Source: Dictyoglomus thermophilum H-6-12
Lineage (GTDB): Bacteria > Dictyoglomota > Dictyoglomia > Dictyoglomales > Dictyoglomaceae
Length of the DNA stretch: 64,000 nt
Direction of reading: 5' to 3'
Assembly: GCF_000020965.1 (NCBI RefSeq)
Contig: NC_011297.1
Span: 1,708,525 to 1,772,524, forward strand
The notes under the pieces were generated by a model, which searched no databases, was not told the origin of the DNA, and saw only the letters and a list, made by a program, of their open reading frames with translations. Of the stretch, positions 8,783-18,077 are shown in pieces (position 1 is the stretch's first letter; each line of letters opens with the position of its first letter). The position numbers and the translations under genes are program-made.

Positions 8783-8804
8783 GGAGAAAGAACTCCCTAC
8801 CTTA
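8775..8804. terminator. Terminator between convergent manC and Na/Pi transporter genes
   Basis: A perfect 12-bp stem (8775-8786 with 8793-8804) closes a 6-nt loop. On the minus strand it is followed by a T-rich run, so it is mainly the terminator of the transporter gene; it may also act on manC. The stop codons of both genes (8780-8782 and 8797-8799) lie inside the stem. Confidence 0.8.
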
Positions 8805-10443
8805 ACAAAGCCTTTTCTCTTTTTGTATTCACTTCATAAAACTCTTGAGCAATATTTACACAATGATCGCCTATTCTTTCAAGATCTATAAGAAGATCAC
8901 TAAAAATTAAGCCTGCTATAGGATTACAAATACCTTTTTTCATTCTCTCTATATGCCCCTCTTTTGAAGCCCTCACTTTATAATCAATCCTTTCCTCCCT
9001 TTGGAGAACTGCATCAAGATGATCAGCAGTACTATTTTTTATCATTTCAAAGGAATCTCTAATATTATCATGGATAAGTTTTCTTAATTCATCTAAATCC
9101 TTCCAAGCATACTCAGTAAACTCAATTCTCTCAGAATTCTTAGCCTCAACTTTCTCCATAACATTGGTAAGATGATCAGCAATTCTCTCCACATCATCAA
9201 CTGCCCTCAATATAGCATTGAGCTCTTTTGCTTCTCCCTCAGACAAAGAATCGGTGGAAAGTTGAGTGAGATAATTTATTAAAGAAGCCTTCAATCCATC
9301 AGTTATATCCTCAATGGTTAATATATCCTTGTAATGCTGAGCACTATTTTGAAATAAAGAGTCCATAGTGAGTTTATACATCTCATCCACAAGATCACAC
9401 ATTCTAATCAGCTCATTCTTAGCAGCCTCAAGAGCTGCAGAAGGAGTATTTAAAAGTTGAGGCTTAAGAAAAGAAGCCTCTCTTCTATAAATTTTCTCTT
9501 CTCCAGGCAGGATTCTCCTTATAATACTTGCATATTGCTTTGTAAAGAAGATCCATATGAATGCCCAGGTTACATTAAAAAGGGTATGAGCATTAGCAAC
9601 CTGCCTTGCCACATCGGAAGAGGTAAGAGAAACAATTCTTTCAAAACCCCTCAAAAATGGAAAGATCAGAATTACTCCTATAACGTTAAAAAACAAATGA
9701 GCAAGAGCAGCCCTCTTTGCAGAAAGACTAGTCCCAATAGAGGCAAGAAGCGCAGTAACACAGGTGCCAATATTTGCACCTAATATTACAGGCACAGCAG
9801 ATGCCAAATCAATAGCTCCCTTTGACGCAAGAGCCACAACAATACTTGTAGTAACACTACTACTTTGAATAATTGCAGTAATACCTGCTCCCGTAAGTAT
9901 CCCTAAGATAGGATATTTGCCCATAGAGATTATTGCATTATGAAAAGGCTCCCAGCTCCTTAAAGCATGTAAAGAAGAGTCCATTAAAGAAATACCCATA
10001 AAGATCATACCAAAACCAATTATAGCTTCTCCCACACTTTTTATATACTTTCTCTTCCCTGCAAAAAGTAAAATAAAACCTAAAAATAAAAAGTATGGAG
10101 CAACATCAGTTAGTTTAAAAGCAACCAATTGAGCAGTTATGGTTGTTCCTATATTCGCTCCAAATATGATACCAAGAGCACCTTCCAAGCTTAAAAGTCC
10201 TGCATTTACAAAGGCTACAGTCAAAACCGTAACTGCACTACTACTTTGTACTATAGCCGTTACAAGAGTACCAATAACAAGTCCCCTAAAAGGAGAAGAG
10301 TTTAATCTCTCAAAGATAGAACGGAGTTTTGACCCAACTGCCTTTTCAAGACCTGAGCTCATCTGGAGGATACCGTAGAGGAAAAGGCTCAATCCACCCA
10401 AAAGGAGGCCTACTTCTTTGTAAGTTAAAGGAAAACCACTCAT
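8797..10443 (-). CDS. Na/Pi cotransporter family protein with C-terminal PhoU-like domain
   Basis: The 548-residue protein has about ten hydrophobic segments in residues 1-315 and two copies of the NptA repeat core, VQSSSAVTVLTVA and IQSSSVTTSIVVA, which mark the sodium/phosphate cotransporter family. Residues about 335-548 are helical and polar and resemble PhoU, which regulates phosphate uptake. This NptA-PhoU layout is that of YjbB-like proteins, which may export or import phosphate. The ATG start at 10443 follows AGGGAGACTGA. No phosphate regulatory site was recognised upstream. Confidence 0.9.
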   Translation of the reverse strand: MSGFPLTYKEVGLLLGGLSLFLYGILQMSSGLEKAVGSKLRSIFERLNSSPFRGLVIGTLVTAIVQSSSAVTVLTVAFVNAGLLSLEGALGIIFGANIGTTITAQLVAFKLTDVAPYFLFLGFILLFAGKRKYIKSVGEAIIGFGMIFMGISLMDSSLHALRSWEPFHNAIISMGKYPILGILTGAGITAIIQSSSVTTSIVVALASKGAIDLASAVPVILGANIGTCVTALLASIGTSLSAKRAALAHLFFNVIGVILIFPFLRGFERIVSLTSSDVARQVANAHTLFNVTWAFIWIFFTKQYASIIRRILPGEEKIYRREASFLKPQLLNTPSAALEAAKNELIRMCDLVDEMYKLTMDSLFQNSAQHYKDILTIEDITDGLKASLINYLTQLSTDSLSEGEAKELNAILRAVDDVERIADHLTNVMEKVEAKNSERIEFTEYAWKDLDELRKLIHDNIRDSFEMIKNSTADHLDAVLQREERIDYKVRASKEGHIERMKKGICNPIAGLIFSDLLIDLERIGDHCVNIAQEFYEVNTKREKALLR

Positions 10444-10552
10444 ATCTCAGTCTCCCTTTATTAGATTTAGTACCAAAGCTATTATACCATTAATAAATCA
10501 CCTTCCTTTATTTTTAATCTATTTTTAATCTAATTTAATATTCTTTTAACCT

Positions 10553-11566
10553 TTACAATCTATAACCTTCCCACAACACTTTAAGAGGTACATACTTTCG
10601 ATTGTAATAGGGAGATCTTTTCAAGAGAATATATCTAACAGTAGGCCTGAAGAGCTTTATAAAAAATATCTTATATCCTAAAGCCCTTTTTACATCTTCC
10701 ACATAATCCTCAATAGTTCTTCTTTGATAATGAAGCAATTCTTCGCTTTCTGTAGTATCCATCCAATCAGTGGCAAAAGGTACATTTGAAAAAGCCTCTT
10801 CAGGAAGCATTCCAACTCCAATTCCTTCAAGGACCTTCTCTAATATATCCCTATAGTAATACCAACATCTTGGGCCACCACCTATAAGAAGAATCCTACC
10901 CCATATATCCTCGCTTCTTACTCCCTTTGCAATGGCATAGCCTACATCCTTAGTATGTACATATTCCATTCTATTACTTAATGGTACATCAAACATTCCC
11001 TTATCAAGCTTTAAATTCACAGGAAGCGATGCTGCAAGTCTGTATATACACCAAGTTAAATTTGAGTTTTTTATTAAATTCTCACATTCTACCTTATGTC
11101 GAGAATAGTGCTCTGGAGGATTTACAGGATCACTCACTTTTCTTGGAGGCTCCAAATGCTGAGTTAATCCAAAAACATGTACTGAAGATGTAAAGATAAG
11201 CTTCTTAGGTGAAGGTAATTCTTCCATGGCTTTTATCAAATTTTTTGTACCTATTACATTAACTTTGTATGCTATATCTGGGACATTTTCAGATTCAAGG
11301 CCTGTTGCAGAAAGTTTAGGAATAATAAAGGCAAGATGAACAACCACATCTTGATCTTCAAGGGCTTTTTTAATATCTTCTATATTAGTAATATTTCCCC
11401 AAAACACCTCAATACTATCCCCATATAACTTCTTCAATCTTTTAAAAATCTTTACATTTTTCTTAGTCTTTATATCAAAACATCTTACTTTATCCCCCTG
11501 ATTAATTAACTCATAAATAGCACTCTGTCCTATATTTCCAAAGGCACCTGTAACTAAAACTCTCAT
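10553..11566 (-). CDS. NAD-dependent epimerase/dehydratase (extended SDR)
   Basis: The 337-residue protein has the Rossmann motif TGAFGNIG (residues 6-13), a VVHLAF strand, and the catalytic YxxxK as YSRHK. This places it with nucleotide-sugar epimerases and related extended SDRs, but the substrate cannot be read from the sequence. It lies one base downstream of a tetR-family gene in the same direction (AACCTCC-type ribosome site overlapping), so the two form an operon and the TetR protein probably controls it. Length is typical. Confidence 0.85.
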   Translation of the reverse strand: MRVLVTGAFGNIGQSAIYELINQGDKVRCFDIKTKKNVKIFKRLKKLYGDSIEVFWGNITNIEDIKKALEDQDVVVHLAFIIPKLSATGLESENVPDIAYKVNVIGTKNLIKAMEELPSPKKLIFTSSVHVFGLTQHLEPPRKVSDPVNPPEHYSRHKVECENLIKNSNLTWCIYRLAASLPVNLKLDKGMFDVPLSNRMEYVHTKDVGYAIAKGVRSEDIWGRILLIGGGPRCWYYYRDILEKVLEGIGVGMLPEEAFSNVPFATDWMDTTESEELLHYQRRTIEDYVEDVKRALGYKIFFIKLFRPTVRYILLKRSPYYNRKYVPLKVLWEGYRL

Positions 11567-11567
11567 A

Positions 11568-12152
11568 TTAAAAACCTCCTTTTTCTACACCTGAAATAAT
11601 TAACTTAATACCTTCTCTTCCAACCTTCTCCCAATTCTCATCTTCATCAAAGATCTGCTGAAGAATAGTTCCAATAGAGAAAGAAATCAGAATACGAGAG
11701 ACTATATTAGGATCCATATCTTTAAAATTTCCTTCCTTTATACCTTTTTCAATTAAAAGAGTGAAATATTCTTTATATTTTCTAAAATAATCTCTAAGTT
11801 TTTTAAGTATCTCCTCATCCTTTATGCCTTGCCTTAAGAATTCTAAAAACAAGAAAAATTTCTCCTTCGACTCCTTAAATATATCCCCAAATAGCTCAGA
11901 CATCTTCATTATTCCTGAAGAAATATTTTCAGTATCTATTAGATATTGGTCAATCTTTACAGAAAGATCAGAAAGCCAACGATCTAAGATCTCAAGAAAA
12001 AAGACCTCTTTATTAGGAAAATAATGAAAAAATGCACCTTTGCTTACCCCAGCCATCTCACATATATCCGATATACTTGTGGCATCATATCCTTTCTGAG
12101 AAAAAAGTTTTTCTCCACTAAGCAATAACCTACTTTTTGTATCAAGTTCCAC
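11568..12152 (-). CDS. TetR/AcrR family transcriptional regulator
   Basis: The 194-residue protein has an N-terminal TetR helix-turn-helix (GYDATSISDICEMAG then KGAFFHYFPNKEVFF, residues about 22-52) and a helical ligand-binding C-terminal part. The start is GTG, supported by AAGGAGG nine bases upstream. A near-palindromic TetR-type operator lies at 12169-12186, next to the predicted transcription start, so it probably represses itself and the downstream SDR gene. It is divergent from an AbrB/ABC-2 export operon, a common target of such repressors. The effector is unknown. Confidence 0.92.
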   Translation of the reverse strand: MELDTKSRLLLSGEKLFSQKGYDATSISDICEMAGVSKGAFFHYFPNKEVFFLEILDRWLSDLSVKIDQYLIDTENISSGIMKMSELFGDIFKESKEKFFLFLEFLRQGIKDEEILKKLRDYFRKYKEYFTLLIEKGIKEGNFKDMDPNIVSRILISFSIGTILQQIFDEDENWEKVGREGIKLIISGVEKGGF

Positions 12153-12168
12153 TATCTAACCTCCTTAC

Positions 12169-12186
12169 ATACCAACCAGTCGGTAT
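12169..12186. promoter_or_regulatory. TetR-type operator
   Basis: ATACCAACCAGTCGGTAT is an imperfect palindrome with 14 of 18 positions symmetric, matching the ATACC-n-AC-nn-GT-n-GGTAT style used by many TetR/AcrR repressors. It lies 17-34 nt upstream of the tetR GTG, right at and after the expected transcription start set by the -10 box at 12193-12198. Autorepression is the simplest reading. Confidence 0.7.
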
Positions 12187-12192
12187 GGAAAT

Positions 12193-12198
12193 ATTATA
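12193..12198 (-). promoter_or_regulatory. -10 box of the tetR-SDR operon
   Basis: On the minus strand this is TATAAT; the -35 is weak. A perfect 14-bp palindrome, ACAAAAATTTTTGT (12199-12212), lies in the spacer and could be a second protein-binding site or simply AT-rich chance. Confidence 0.5.
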
Positions 12199-12321
12199 AC
12201 AAAAATTTTTGTCTTAAACCACATTTTTTAAATAAAACTTCACATAAAAATCTTTACTTTCATAAATTTTTGATTAATAATACTAATATGAAAAGTATGA
12301 TTAAGGAGGTAATTTAAGTAA

Positions 12322-12576
12322 ATGAAAAGGAAAATCTATGGAATAGCTACCTTAAGTGAAAGAGGACAGATTGTTATTCCTCAGGAGGCAAGAGAGGATT
12401 TGGGTTTAAAGCCAGGAGATAAATTAATTGTTATGAGTTTTGGCCCTAAAAATACTTTAATGCTTGTAAAATCTGACTCTCTATTAGAAATGTTCTCAGA
12501 ACTTACCAAAGAACTTTCAGAATTAGAAAAATTTATATCCAGTATTAAGGAGGTAGAAAAAGATGAAGGTAATTGA
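12322..12576 (+). CDS. AbrB/MazE/SpoVT-family DNA-binding protein
   Basis: The 84-residue protein has a swapped-hairpin AbrB fold in residues 5-50 (IATLSERGQIVIPQEARE then LGLKPGDKLIV), followed by a short helical tail. A perfect AAGGAGGT ribosome site precedes it by 12 nt, a rather long spacing. It overlaps the downstream ABC ATPase by 14 nt, so it is the first gene of an export operon and probably an autoregulator of it. No toxin gene is adjacent, which argues against a MazE antitoxin. Confidence 0.88.
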   Translation: MKRKIYGIATLSERGQIVIPQEAREDLGLKPGDKLIVMSFGPKNTLMLVKSDSLLEMFSELTKELSELEKFISSIKEVEKDEGN

Positions 12577-13579
12577 AGTAAAGGATCTGGCAAAAACTTA
12601 TTATACACCCTTTGGAAGCATAGAAGCAGTAAAAGGGATATCCTTCGAGGTAGAAGAGGGAGAAATTTTTGGATTTCTTGGTCCCAACGGTGCAGGAAAA
12701 AGTACCACTATAATGATGTTAACAACTCTATTAGGGCCTACAAGAGGTACAGCAAAGATCTTAGGATATGATATAGTTCATCAACCCAATGAAGTTAGAA
12801 GAGTTATAGGTTATGTATCCCAAGATCTTACAGTAGATGATACCCTCACAGGATGGGAAAATATGTATCTTCAAGGAAGGTTCTATCACCTGCCTAAGGA
12901 TGTGATCAAACAAAGATCTGAAGAACTATTAAAACTATTAAGGCTCTATGAAAGAGCAAAGGACAAAGCAGAAACATATTCAGGGGGAATGAGAAAAAGG
13001 CTTGATATAGCTATGGGGCTTATTCACAGACCAAAAATTCTCTTCCTTGATGAGCCTACCCTTGGACTTGATGTCCAAACAAGACAAGATATATGGGAGT
13101 ATGTACAAAAAATAAGAAAAGAAAATGGTATGACTATATTTTTAACAACCCATTATATGGAAGAGGCAGACTCATTGTGTGATCGTATTGCCATAATAGA
13201 CAAGGGAGAGATAAAAGCTCTTGATACTCCAAGAAGATTAAAAGATTCCATAGGGGGAGATCTCATCTCCCTAAGAATCTCTAATGATAGTCCAGAACAA
13301 ATCTCTCAATTTCTTGAAAAAGTCAAAAATCTTGAGCAAGTTAAAAATATAACCTCCCAAGATGGAAGGTATACTATTGTTGCCTCTAATGCAGAAAAAC
13401 TTATACCAGTAATATTTTCTATTGCTTACGAATCTAATATTAATATTTCATCCATAACTATGAAAAAACCATCTCTTTATGATGTTTATCTTGCCTATAC
13501 AGGTAGAGAATTTAGAGATGAAGAAGGATCAAAAGAAGATGCCATGAGAATAAGAAGATTAGTAAGGAGGACGAGATAA
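12563..13579 (+). CDS. ABC transporter ATP-binding protein (DrrA-like, ABC-2 exporter)
   Basis: The 338-residue ATPase has Walker A (GPNGAGKST, residues 40-48), the signature as YSGGMRKRLDIAMG, Walker B (ILFLDEPTLGLD) and the H-loop in TTHYMEEA. A C-terminal extension of about 100 residues is like that of drug-export ATPases of the daunorubicin type. It pairs with the ABC-2 permease that overlaps its stop by one base. The substrate is unknown; lipid, drug or polysaccharide export are all possible. Control by the co-transcribed AbrB protein and perhaps by the divergent TetR protein is inferred. Confidence 0.93.
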   Translation: MKVIEVKDLAKTYYTPFGSIEAVKGISFEVEEGEIFGFLGPNGAGKSTTIMMLTTLLGPTRGTAKILGYDIVHQPNEVRRVIGYVSQDLTVDDTLTGWENMYLQGRFYHLPKDVIKQRSEELLKLLRLYERAKDKAETYSGGMRKRLDIAMGLIHRPKILFLDEPTLGLDVQTRQDIWEYVQKIRKENGMTIFLTTHYMEEADSLCDRIAIIDKGEIKALDTPRRLKDSIGGDLISLRISNDSPEQISQFLEKVKNLEQVKNITSQDGRYTIVASNAEKLIPVIFSIAYESNINISSITMKKPSLYDVYLAYTGREFRDEEGSKEDAMRIRRLVRRTR

Positions 13580-14361
13580 TGAGGACACTAATGTATGATA
13601 CTTATTCTGTAATGTGGAGAGAGCTAAAACATTGGATGGATCAAAAAGTAAGGATCTTAGTATCCATATTCCAACCTTTAGTTTGGCTTGCCCTTATGGG
13701 AAATGTGATGTCAAAACTTACTGACAATCCCTTTGGAAGACAAGCCTTTGGTGGAGCAAGTTATCTTTCCTTTATGACCCCTGGAATAATCGTTATGACC
13801 TCCCTTTTTGGTGGCATTTTTGGGGGAATCTCAGTAGTATGGGATAGAAGATGGGGATATTTAAACAAGATGCTTGCAGCCCCTATTTCAAGAACAGCAA
13901 TACCCCTTGGGAAGATGCTTGCTACAGCAATACAAGGAGCATTTCAGGCTCTTATCATAATCATAATTGCATCCCTTTTTGGAGTAGAATTTGCCACAGG
14001 GATTCCAGGCATAATTATAATAATCCTCTTAGCAGCATGTTTTAATTTCACTATGGCAGGATTCTCCATAGCTATAGCTTCAAGAATTAAAACTATGGAA
14101 GTTTTGACTGCTGTAATAAACTTTCTTACAATGCCTCTAATGTTTTCCAGCAGTGCTATGTTCCCAATAAACGTCATGCCCGATTGGTTAGCTACCATCG
14201 CAAGATGGAATCCTATAACCTATGTGGTAAATCCATTAAGAACCCTTGTAATAAGTGGATGGGAAACAGGAGATCTCATAAAAGGATTTTTATATATACT
14301 TTTCCTTGCAATGTTAATGCTCTTTATCGCAAGGCACGAATTCAAAAGAAGTATTGCATAA
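13579..14361 (+). CDS. ABC-2 type transporter permease
   Basis: The 260-residue protein has six predicted membrane helices and the ABC-2 features LLVSIFQPLVWLALMG near the N-terminus and the RWNPITYVVNPLR motif near residue 212. It forms the membrane part of the exporter with the ATPase encoded just upstream (TAATG overlap). One permease gene suggests a homodimer. The operon ends with a strong terminator directly after the stop codon. Confidence 0.92.
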   Translation: MRTLMYDTYSVMWRELKHWMDQKVRILVSIFQPLVWLALMGNVMSKLTDNPFGRQAFGGASYLSFMTPGIIVMTSLFGGIFGGISVVWDRRWGYLNKMLAAPISRTAIPLGKMLATAIQGAFQALIIIIIASLFGVEFATGIPGIIIIILLAACFNFTMAGFSIAIASRIKTMEVLTAVINFLTMPLMFSSSAMFPINVMPDWLATIARWNPITYVVNPLRTLVISGWETGDLIKGFLYILFLAMLMLFIARHEFKRSIA

Positions 14362-14387
14362 GGAGGGGAATTTTCCCCTCCTTTTTT
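14361..14387 (+). terminator. Intrinsic terminator of the AbrB-ABC-2 operon
   Basis: The stem AGGAGGGG (14361-14368) pairs with CCCCTCCT (14375-14382) around an AATTTT loop and is followed by six T residues. The minus-strand WYL gene stops at the edge of this hairpin. Confidence 0.9.
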
Positions 14388-15402
14388 ATAAAACCTTATA
14401 TATTTCTCCTAACTTCTTTATTTCCTCTCTAATCTCATTCCTCAAGGATTCTGGCTCTAAAACTTCGGCATGCTTTCCATATCCCATAACCCATCTTTTA
14501 ATCTCATCTCTGTTAGCAACAATTTCATAAATTATACTTCCATCGGGAAGCTCTTCTATGCTTTGAGTCTCATGCCAAATCCTTTCCTTTATCCAGCGAG
14601 CCTGATATGGATCAAACTTTATCCTTATTTTCTCTACATCTCCCTTGTTTATCCTAAAAGCAGACTTTATATACTCATAAACATCAAAATCTCTTGGTTT
14701 TTTAAACTCATAACTTGTCTCCCTTATACTCTTTATCCTATCAAGAGCAAAATCTCTTATCTCCTTTCTCAAATGGCAATACCCACAAAAATACCAGACT
14801 CCTTCAAAGTTATAGAGATGATAAGGATCAACTCTCCTTTCTGCAACCTGATCAGAAGAAAAAGAATGATACTCTATTATAATGCTTTTTTTATCCCTTA
14901 TTGCTTTTAATATTTTCACAAATTTATCCCTTACATCCACCTTTGGCTTTATAAAAGCAAAGGGAATAGATAAGGCATTCTCTATTGCTTCTGCCGGAAT
15001 AACATTAGCATCTCTAAGAAATAGTTCCAACTTATCCTTTAAACCTTCAAAATCCTTTTCCAGATCTGTACCTTTAAACTGATGTAAAATAGTTGCGGTA
15101 ATTAAAAGAGATAAAACCTCTCCTTCCGTAAGCTTAGGAAAGGGGAATTCAGCCTTTGAATAAAGATAATAACCCCCTTTAGCTTTACTATAGGCAATAG
15201 GCATCCTAAAGTCATCTCTCAAAGTTCTTATATCCCTTTTTATAGTCCTAACACTGGTGTTTCCAAATTCCCTACTTATAATTCTTGTTATCTCTTCTAA
15301 GCTAATATATTTATTATCTTTAATCAAAGAGAAAATCCTATATATCCTTGGAAACATCTTTCTAAAGGCAAGCTTTCTGTTACTGCTCATAGTTTTACTC
15401 AT
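14386..15402 (-). CDS. WYL domain-containing transcriptional regulator
   Basis: The 338-residue protein has an N-terminal winged helix-turn-helix (residues about 15-70, ISLEEITRIISREFGNTSV with the following recognition helix) and a WYL ligand-sensing domain in the centre (RRVDPYHLYNFEGVWYFCG, about 185-203), then the WCX-type C-terminal extension. Such regulators bind nucleotides or nucleic acid and control DNA-damage, defence or metabolic genes. It overlaps the upstream cinA gene by 4 nt, so the two are co-transcribed; a damage- or nucleotide-linked role would fit, but this is inference. Confidence 0.9.
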   Translation of the reverse strand: MSKTMSSNRKLAFRKMFPRIYRIFSLIKDNKYISLEEITRIISREFGNTSVRTIKRDIRTLRDDFRMPIAYSKAKGGYYLYSKAEFPFPKLTEGEVLSLLITATILHQFKGTDLEKDFEGLKDKLELFLRDANVIPAEAIENALSIPFAFIKPKVDVRDKFVKILKAIRDKKSIIIEYHSFSSDQVAERRVDPYHLYNFEGVWYFCGYCHLRKEIRDFALDRIKSIRETSYEFKKPRDFDVYEYIKSAFRINKGDVEKIRIKFDPYQARWIKERIWHETQSIEELPDGSIIYEIVANRDEIKRWVMGYGKHAEVLEPESLRNEIREEIKKLGEIYKVL

Positions 15403-16634
15403 AGGTTTAAAAGCCCCCTTCTCAGAAAGTCTAAGGCATTTATGGTAGTGTATAATCTAATTCTATTTCTGTCTCCACTTAGTCTTAATTCTTTATATGA
15501 TAATTCTCCCCTTATGTAAAGCCCTATATAAACAAGGCCAACCGGCTTTTCTGGTGTACCACCTTCAGGGCCTGCAATACCTGTAGCCGAAAGCCCAATA
15601 TCTGTCCCCATTTTTTGGGCCACACCCTCTGCCATCTTCATTGCACATTGGGAACTTACAGCACCATATTTCTCAATAATTTCTCTTGGAACATTTAATT
15701 CTCTGATTTTAATCTCATTATCATAGGCCACTAAACTTCCCTTAAAAAATTTCGAAACCCCTGGGACATTTACAAGCCTTGCTGAAATAAGACCTCCAGT
15801 GCAAGACTCTGCAATAGAAATTGTAAGGCTCTTTTTGGAGAGCAAATCAACTACCACCTCTTCAAGAGAAGTTTCACCCTCACCGTAGATATAATCCCCA
15901 AGTCTTTTTCTAATTTCTTCAACTACCCTTTCAATCATTTTTTCTGCTTCCTCTTTGGTATCAGCACGTGCTGTTACTCTCAAAATTGCCTCTCCCTCTT
16001 TTGCATAAGGAGCAATGGTAGGATTAGTCTGAGTCTTTATTAAGTCTTTTACCTTTTCCTCCATAAAACTTTCTCCAATACCACATACCCTAAGAACACG
16101 AGAATGTATAATTCCAGAAGAAAAGGACAAAAGATAAGGAACAACATAGGTTTCAAACATAGGAATCATTTCCTTAGGAGGACCAGGAAGAAGTATCAAA
16201 ATCTTATTCCCTTCCTCCAATATAATTCCAGGCGCAGTTCCCCAATCATTTGGGATTACTCTGCTTCCCTCTACTATATATGCCTGCTTAATATTCCCTT
16301 CCGTCAAAGCAAGTCCTCTTTTTTCAAAAAATTCTTTTATCCTCTTTAGAGATTCTTCGTGAAGCACAAGCTTCTTATTAAAAAACTCGGCAGAAACTTC
16401 TTTTGTTAAATCATCCTGAGTGGGGCCAAGCCCCCCTGTAGCAATAACCATATCGCTTCTTGAAAAGGCAATTTCTAACGCTTTTTTTAATCTTTCAGGA
16501 TTATCTCCTACCGTAGTATGGAAATAAACAGGAATACCAAGCTCTGCAAGCCTCCTTGATAAATATTGAGAATTCGTATTTAAGATATCTCCAAGAAGAA
16601 GTTCTGTACCTACAGATAATATTTCACACCTCAT
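15399..16634 (-). CDS. cinA: CinA family protein (competence/damage-inducible protein A)
   Basis: The 411-residue protein has both CinA domains: an N-terminal molybdopterin-binding-like COG1058 domain (SVGTELLLGDILNTNS; GGLGPTQDDLT at about 73-83), associated in the family with ADP-ribose pyrophosphatase activity, and a C-terminal PncC-type nicotinamide-nucleotide amidohydrolase domain (AESCTGGLISARLVN, then SATGIAGPEGGTPEKPVG). It deamidates NMN in the bacterial pyridine nucleotide salvage cycle. The start ATG lies near an AAGGATG site. The length is standard for the two-domain form. Confidence 0.94.
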   Translation of the reverse strand: MRCEILSVGTELLLGDILNTNSQYLSRRLAELGIPVYFHTTVGDNPERLKKALEIAFSRSDMVIATGGLGPTQDDLTKEVSAEFFNKKLVLHEESLKRIKEFFEKRGLALTEGNIKQAYIVEGSRVIPNDWGTAPGIILEEGNKILILLPGPPKEMIPMFETYVVPYLLSFSSGIIHSRVLRVCGIGESFMEEKVKDLIKTQTNPTIAPYAKEGEAILRVTARADTKEEAEKMIERVVEEIRKRLGDYIYGEGETSLEEVVVDLLSKKSLTISIAESCTGGLISARLVNVPGVSKFFKGSLVAYDNEIKIRELNVPREIIEKYGAVSSQCAMKMAEGVAQKMGTDIGLSATGIAGPEGGTPEKPVGLVYIGLYIRGELSYKELRLSGDRNRIRLYTTINALDFLRRGLLNL

Positions 16635-16721
16635 TATTCCGTCATCCTTTCTAAGCTTTTTGTATTAACTAAATAAAAATGATATCATTTAATAAATAGA
16701 GTTTAAAATATAAAATTTTTT

Positions 16722-18077
16722 ATGAAGGAAGAAAAAATTTTTAAATATTTAGAGATAATTAGAAAAATAAAAGAAGAAGAGAAAAACTTCATAAATATAG
16801 AAGATTTTACAGCCCATATTCAATCTATCTTAAAAGAACTCTCTCTAAAAATATCATTTGCTCAAAATAAGATAAGTATATCACCAGAAACACACGAAAC
16901 TTCAAAAGAAGATCAACTTCTCATTAATATAATAGCTGAAGATATAAACCAATTTTTAGAGAATAAAAATTCTCTAAATTTATTTAACGAATTAGCCATC
17001 TCTCTGATTGAGCAAAAAAGCCTAAAAGATTTATTAGACCATATCTTGATAGAATTAGAGAAGATAATTCCTTATACTTCTGCCAACATTGCTCTATTAG
17101 AAAATGATACCCTTAACTACCTCTCCTTCCGAGGATACGAAAAATATCACGTAGAAAATTTTATGAAAAATTTTAAGCCAGATAAAAACTTTCTTTATAC
17201 ATTAAAAACTGTCATAGATACCAGAAAACCTCTACTAATAGAAAATACTGATGAATATCCATATTGGGTATTTATCCCCGAAACTCAATGGATAAAATCC
17301 CATCTTATGATTCCAATTATATACAATAATCAACTCTTAGGCTTAATAAGTTTTGATTCTGATAAGCCATACGGTTTTAGTGAAGACACCATCAAAAAAG
17401 TATCTTCCATGCTTCCTCTTCTTGGAGTAGCTTTAGAAAATGCAAAACTCTATGACGAGCTAAAAAGAGAACTTGAGGAAAGAATAGCTACCGAAGAAAA
17501 ATACAAAAGATCTTTTTACCAAATTGTAAAACTTGCATCAGATATTGTAGAAATGAAAGATTCTTATACTGCAGGGCATCAAAAAAGAGTGGCAAAAATA
17601 TCGGTGCTAATTGGAAAAACCTTAGGATTCTCTCAAGATAAGATAAGAATTTTAGCTATTAGCTCTTTACTTCACGACATTGGTAAAATTGCTATTCCCT
17701 CAGAAATATTAAATAAACCTTCTGTTTTAACTCCATTAGAAAGAAAATTTGTCAACATGCATCCCGAAATAGGTTATAACCTTTTAAAGAAAATTGAAAT
17801 CGTTAAAGATATTGCGCCCATCGTATATCAACATCATGAGAGAATAAATGGCTCTGGATACCCTAAAGGCTTAAAAGGAGAAGAGATAGTTTTAGAAGCA
17901 AGAATAATAGGAGTGGCAGATGTATTTGAAGCTATGACCTCTCACAGACCCTATCGCCCTGCCCTCTCTATGGATTTAGCAATAAAAGAGCTTGAGGAAA
18001 ATAAAGGCACTCTTTATGATCCCAATATAGTAGATGCACTCTTAAAAGTTATAAAAGAAGGGAGGATTAATCTATGA
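16722..18077 (+). CDS. GAF domain / HD-GYP domain protein, probable cyclic-di-GMP phosphodiesterase
   Basis: The 451-residue protein has a helical N-terminus, a GAF sensor domain (about residues 90-235) and an HD-GYP domain (about 262-451). The catalytic set is present: HDIGK, HPEIGY, HHERINGSGYPKG (the usual D in the HHExxDG motif is N here) and GVADVFEAMTSHRPYR. HD-GYP proteins hydrolyse cyclic-di-GMP or related dinucleotides. A TATAAA box (16709-16714) lies only 7 nt before the ATG and no Shine-Dalgarno is seen, so the transcript may be leaderless. It overlaps the next gene by 4 nt. Confidence 0.9.
   Translation: MKEEKIFKYLEIIRKIKEEEKNFINIEDFTAHIQSILKELSLKISFAQNKISISPETHETSKEDQLLINIIAEDINQFLENKNSLNLFNELAISLIEQKSLKDLLDHILIELEKIIPYTSANIALLENDTLNYLSFRGYEKYHVENFMKNFKPDKNFLYTLKTVIDTRKPLLIENTDEYPYWVFIPETQWIKSHLMIPIIYNNQLLGLISFDSDKPYGFSEDTIKKVSSMLPLLGVALENAKLYDELKRELEERIATEEKYKRSFYQIVKLASDIVEMKDSYTAGHQKRVAKISVLIGKTLGFSQDKIRILAISSLLHDIGKIAIPSEILNKPSVLTPLERKFVNMHPEIGYNLLKKIEIVKDIAPIVYQHHERINGSGYPKGLKGEEIVLEARIIGVADVFEAMTSHRPYRPALSMDLAIKELEENKGTLYDPNIVDALLKVIKEGRINL

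Noticed and set aside
9457-9783. Plus-strand 108-residue frame inside the Na/Pi transporter
   Set aside because: It is antisense to a well-supported gene and shows no domain or ribosome site.
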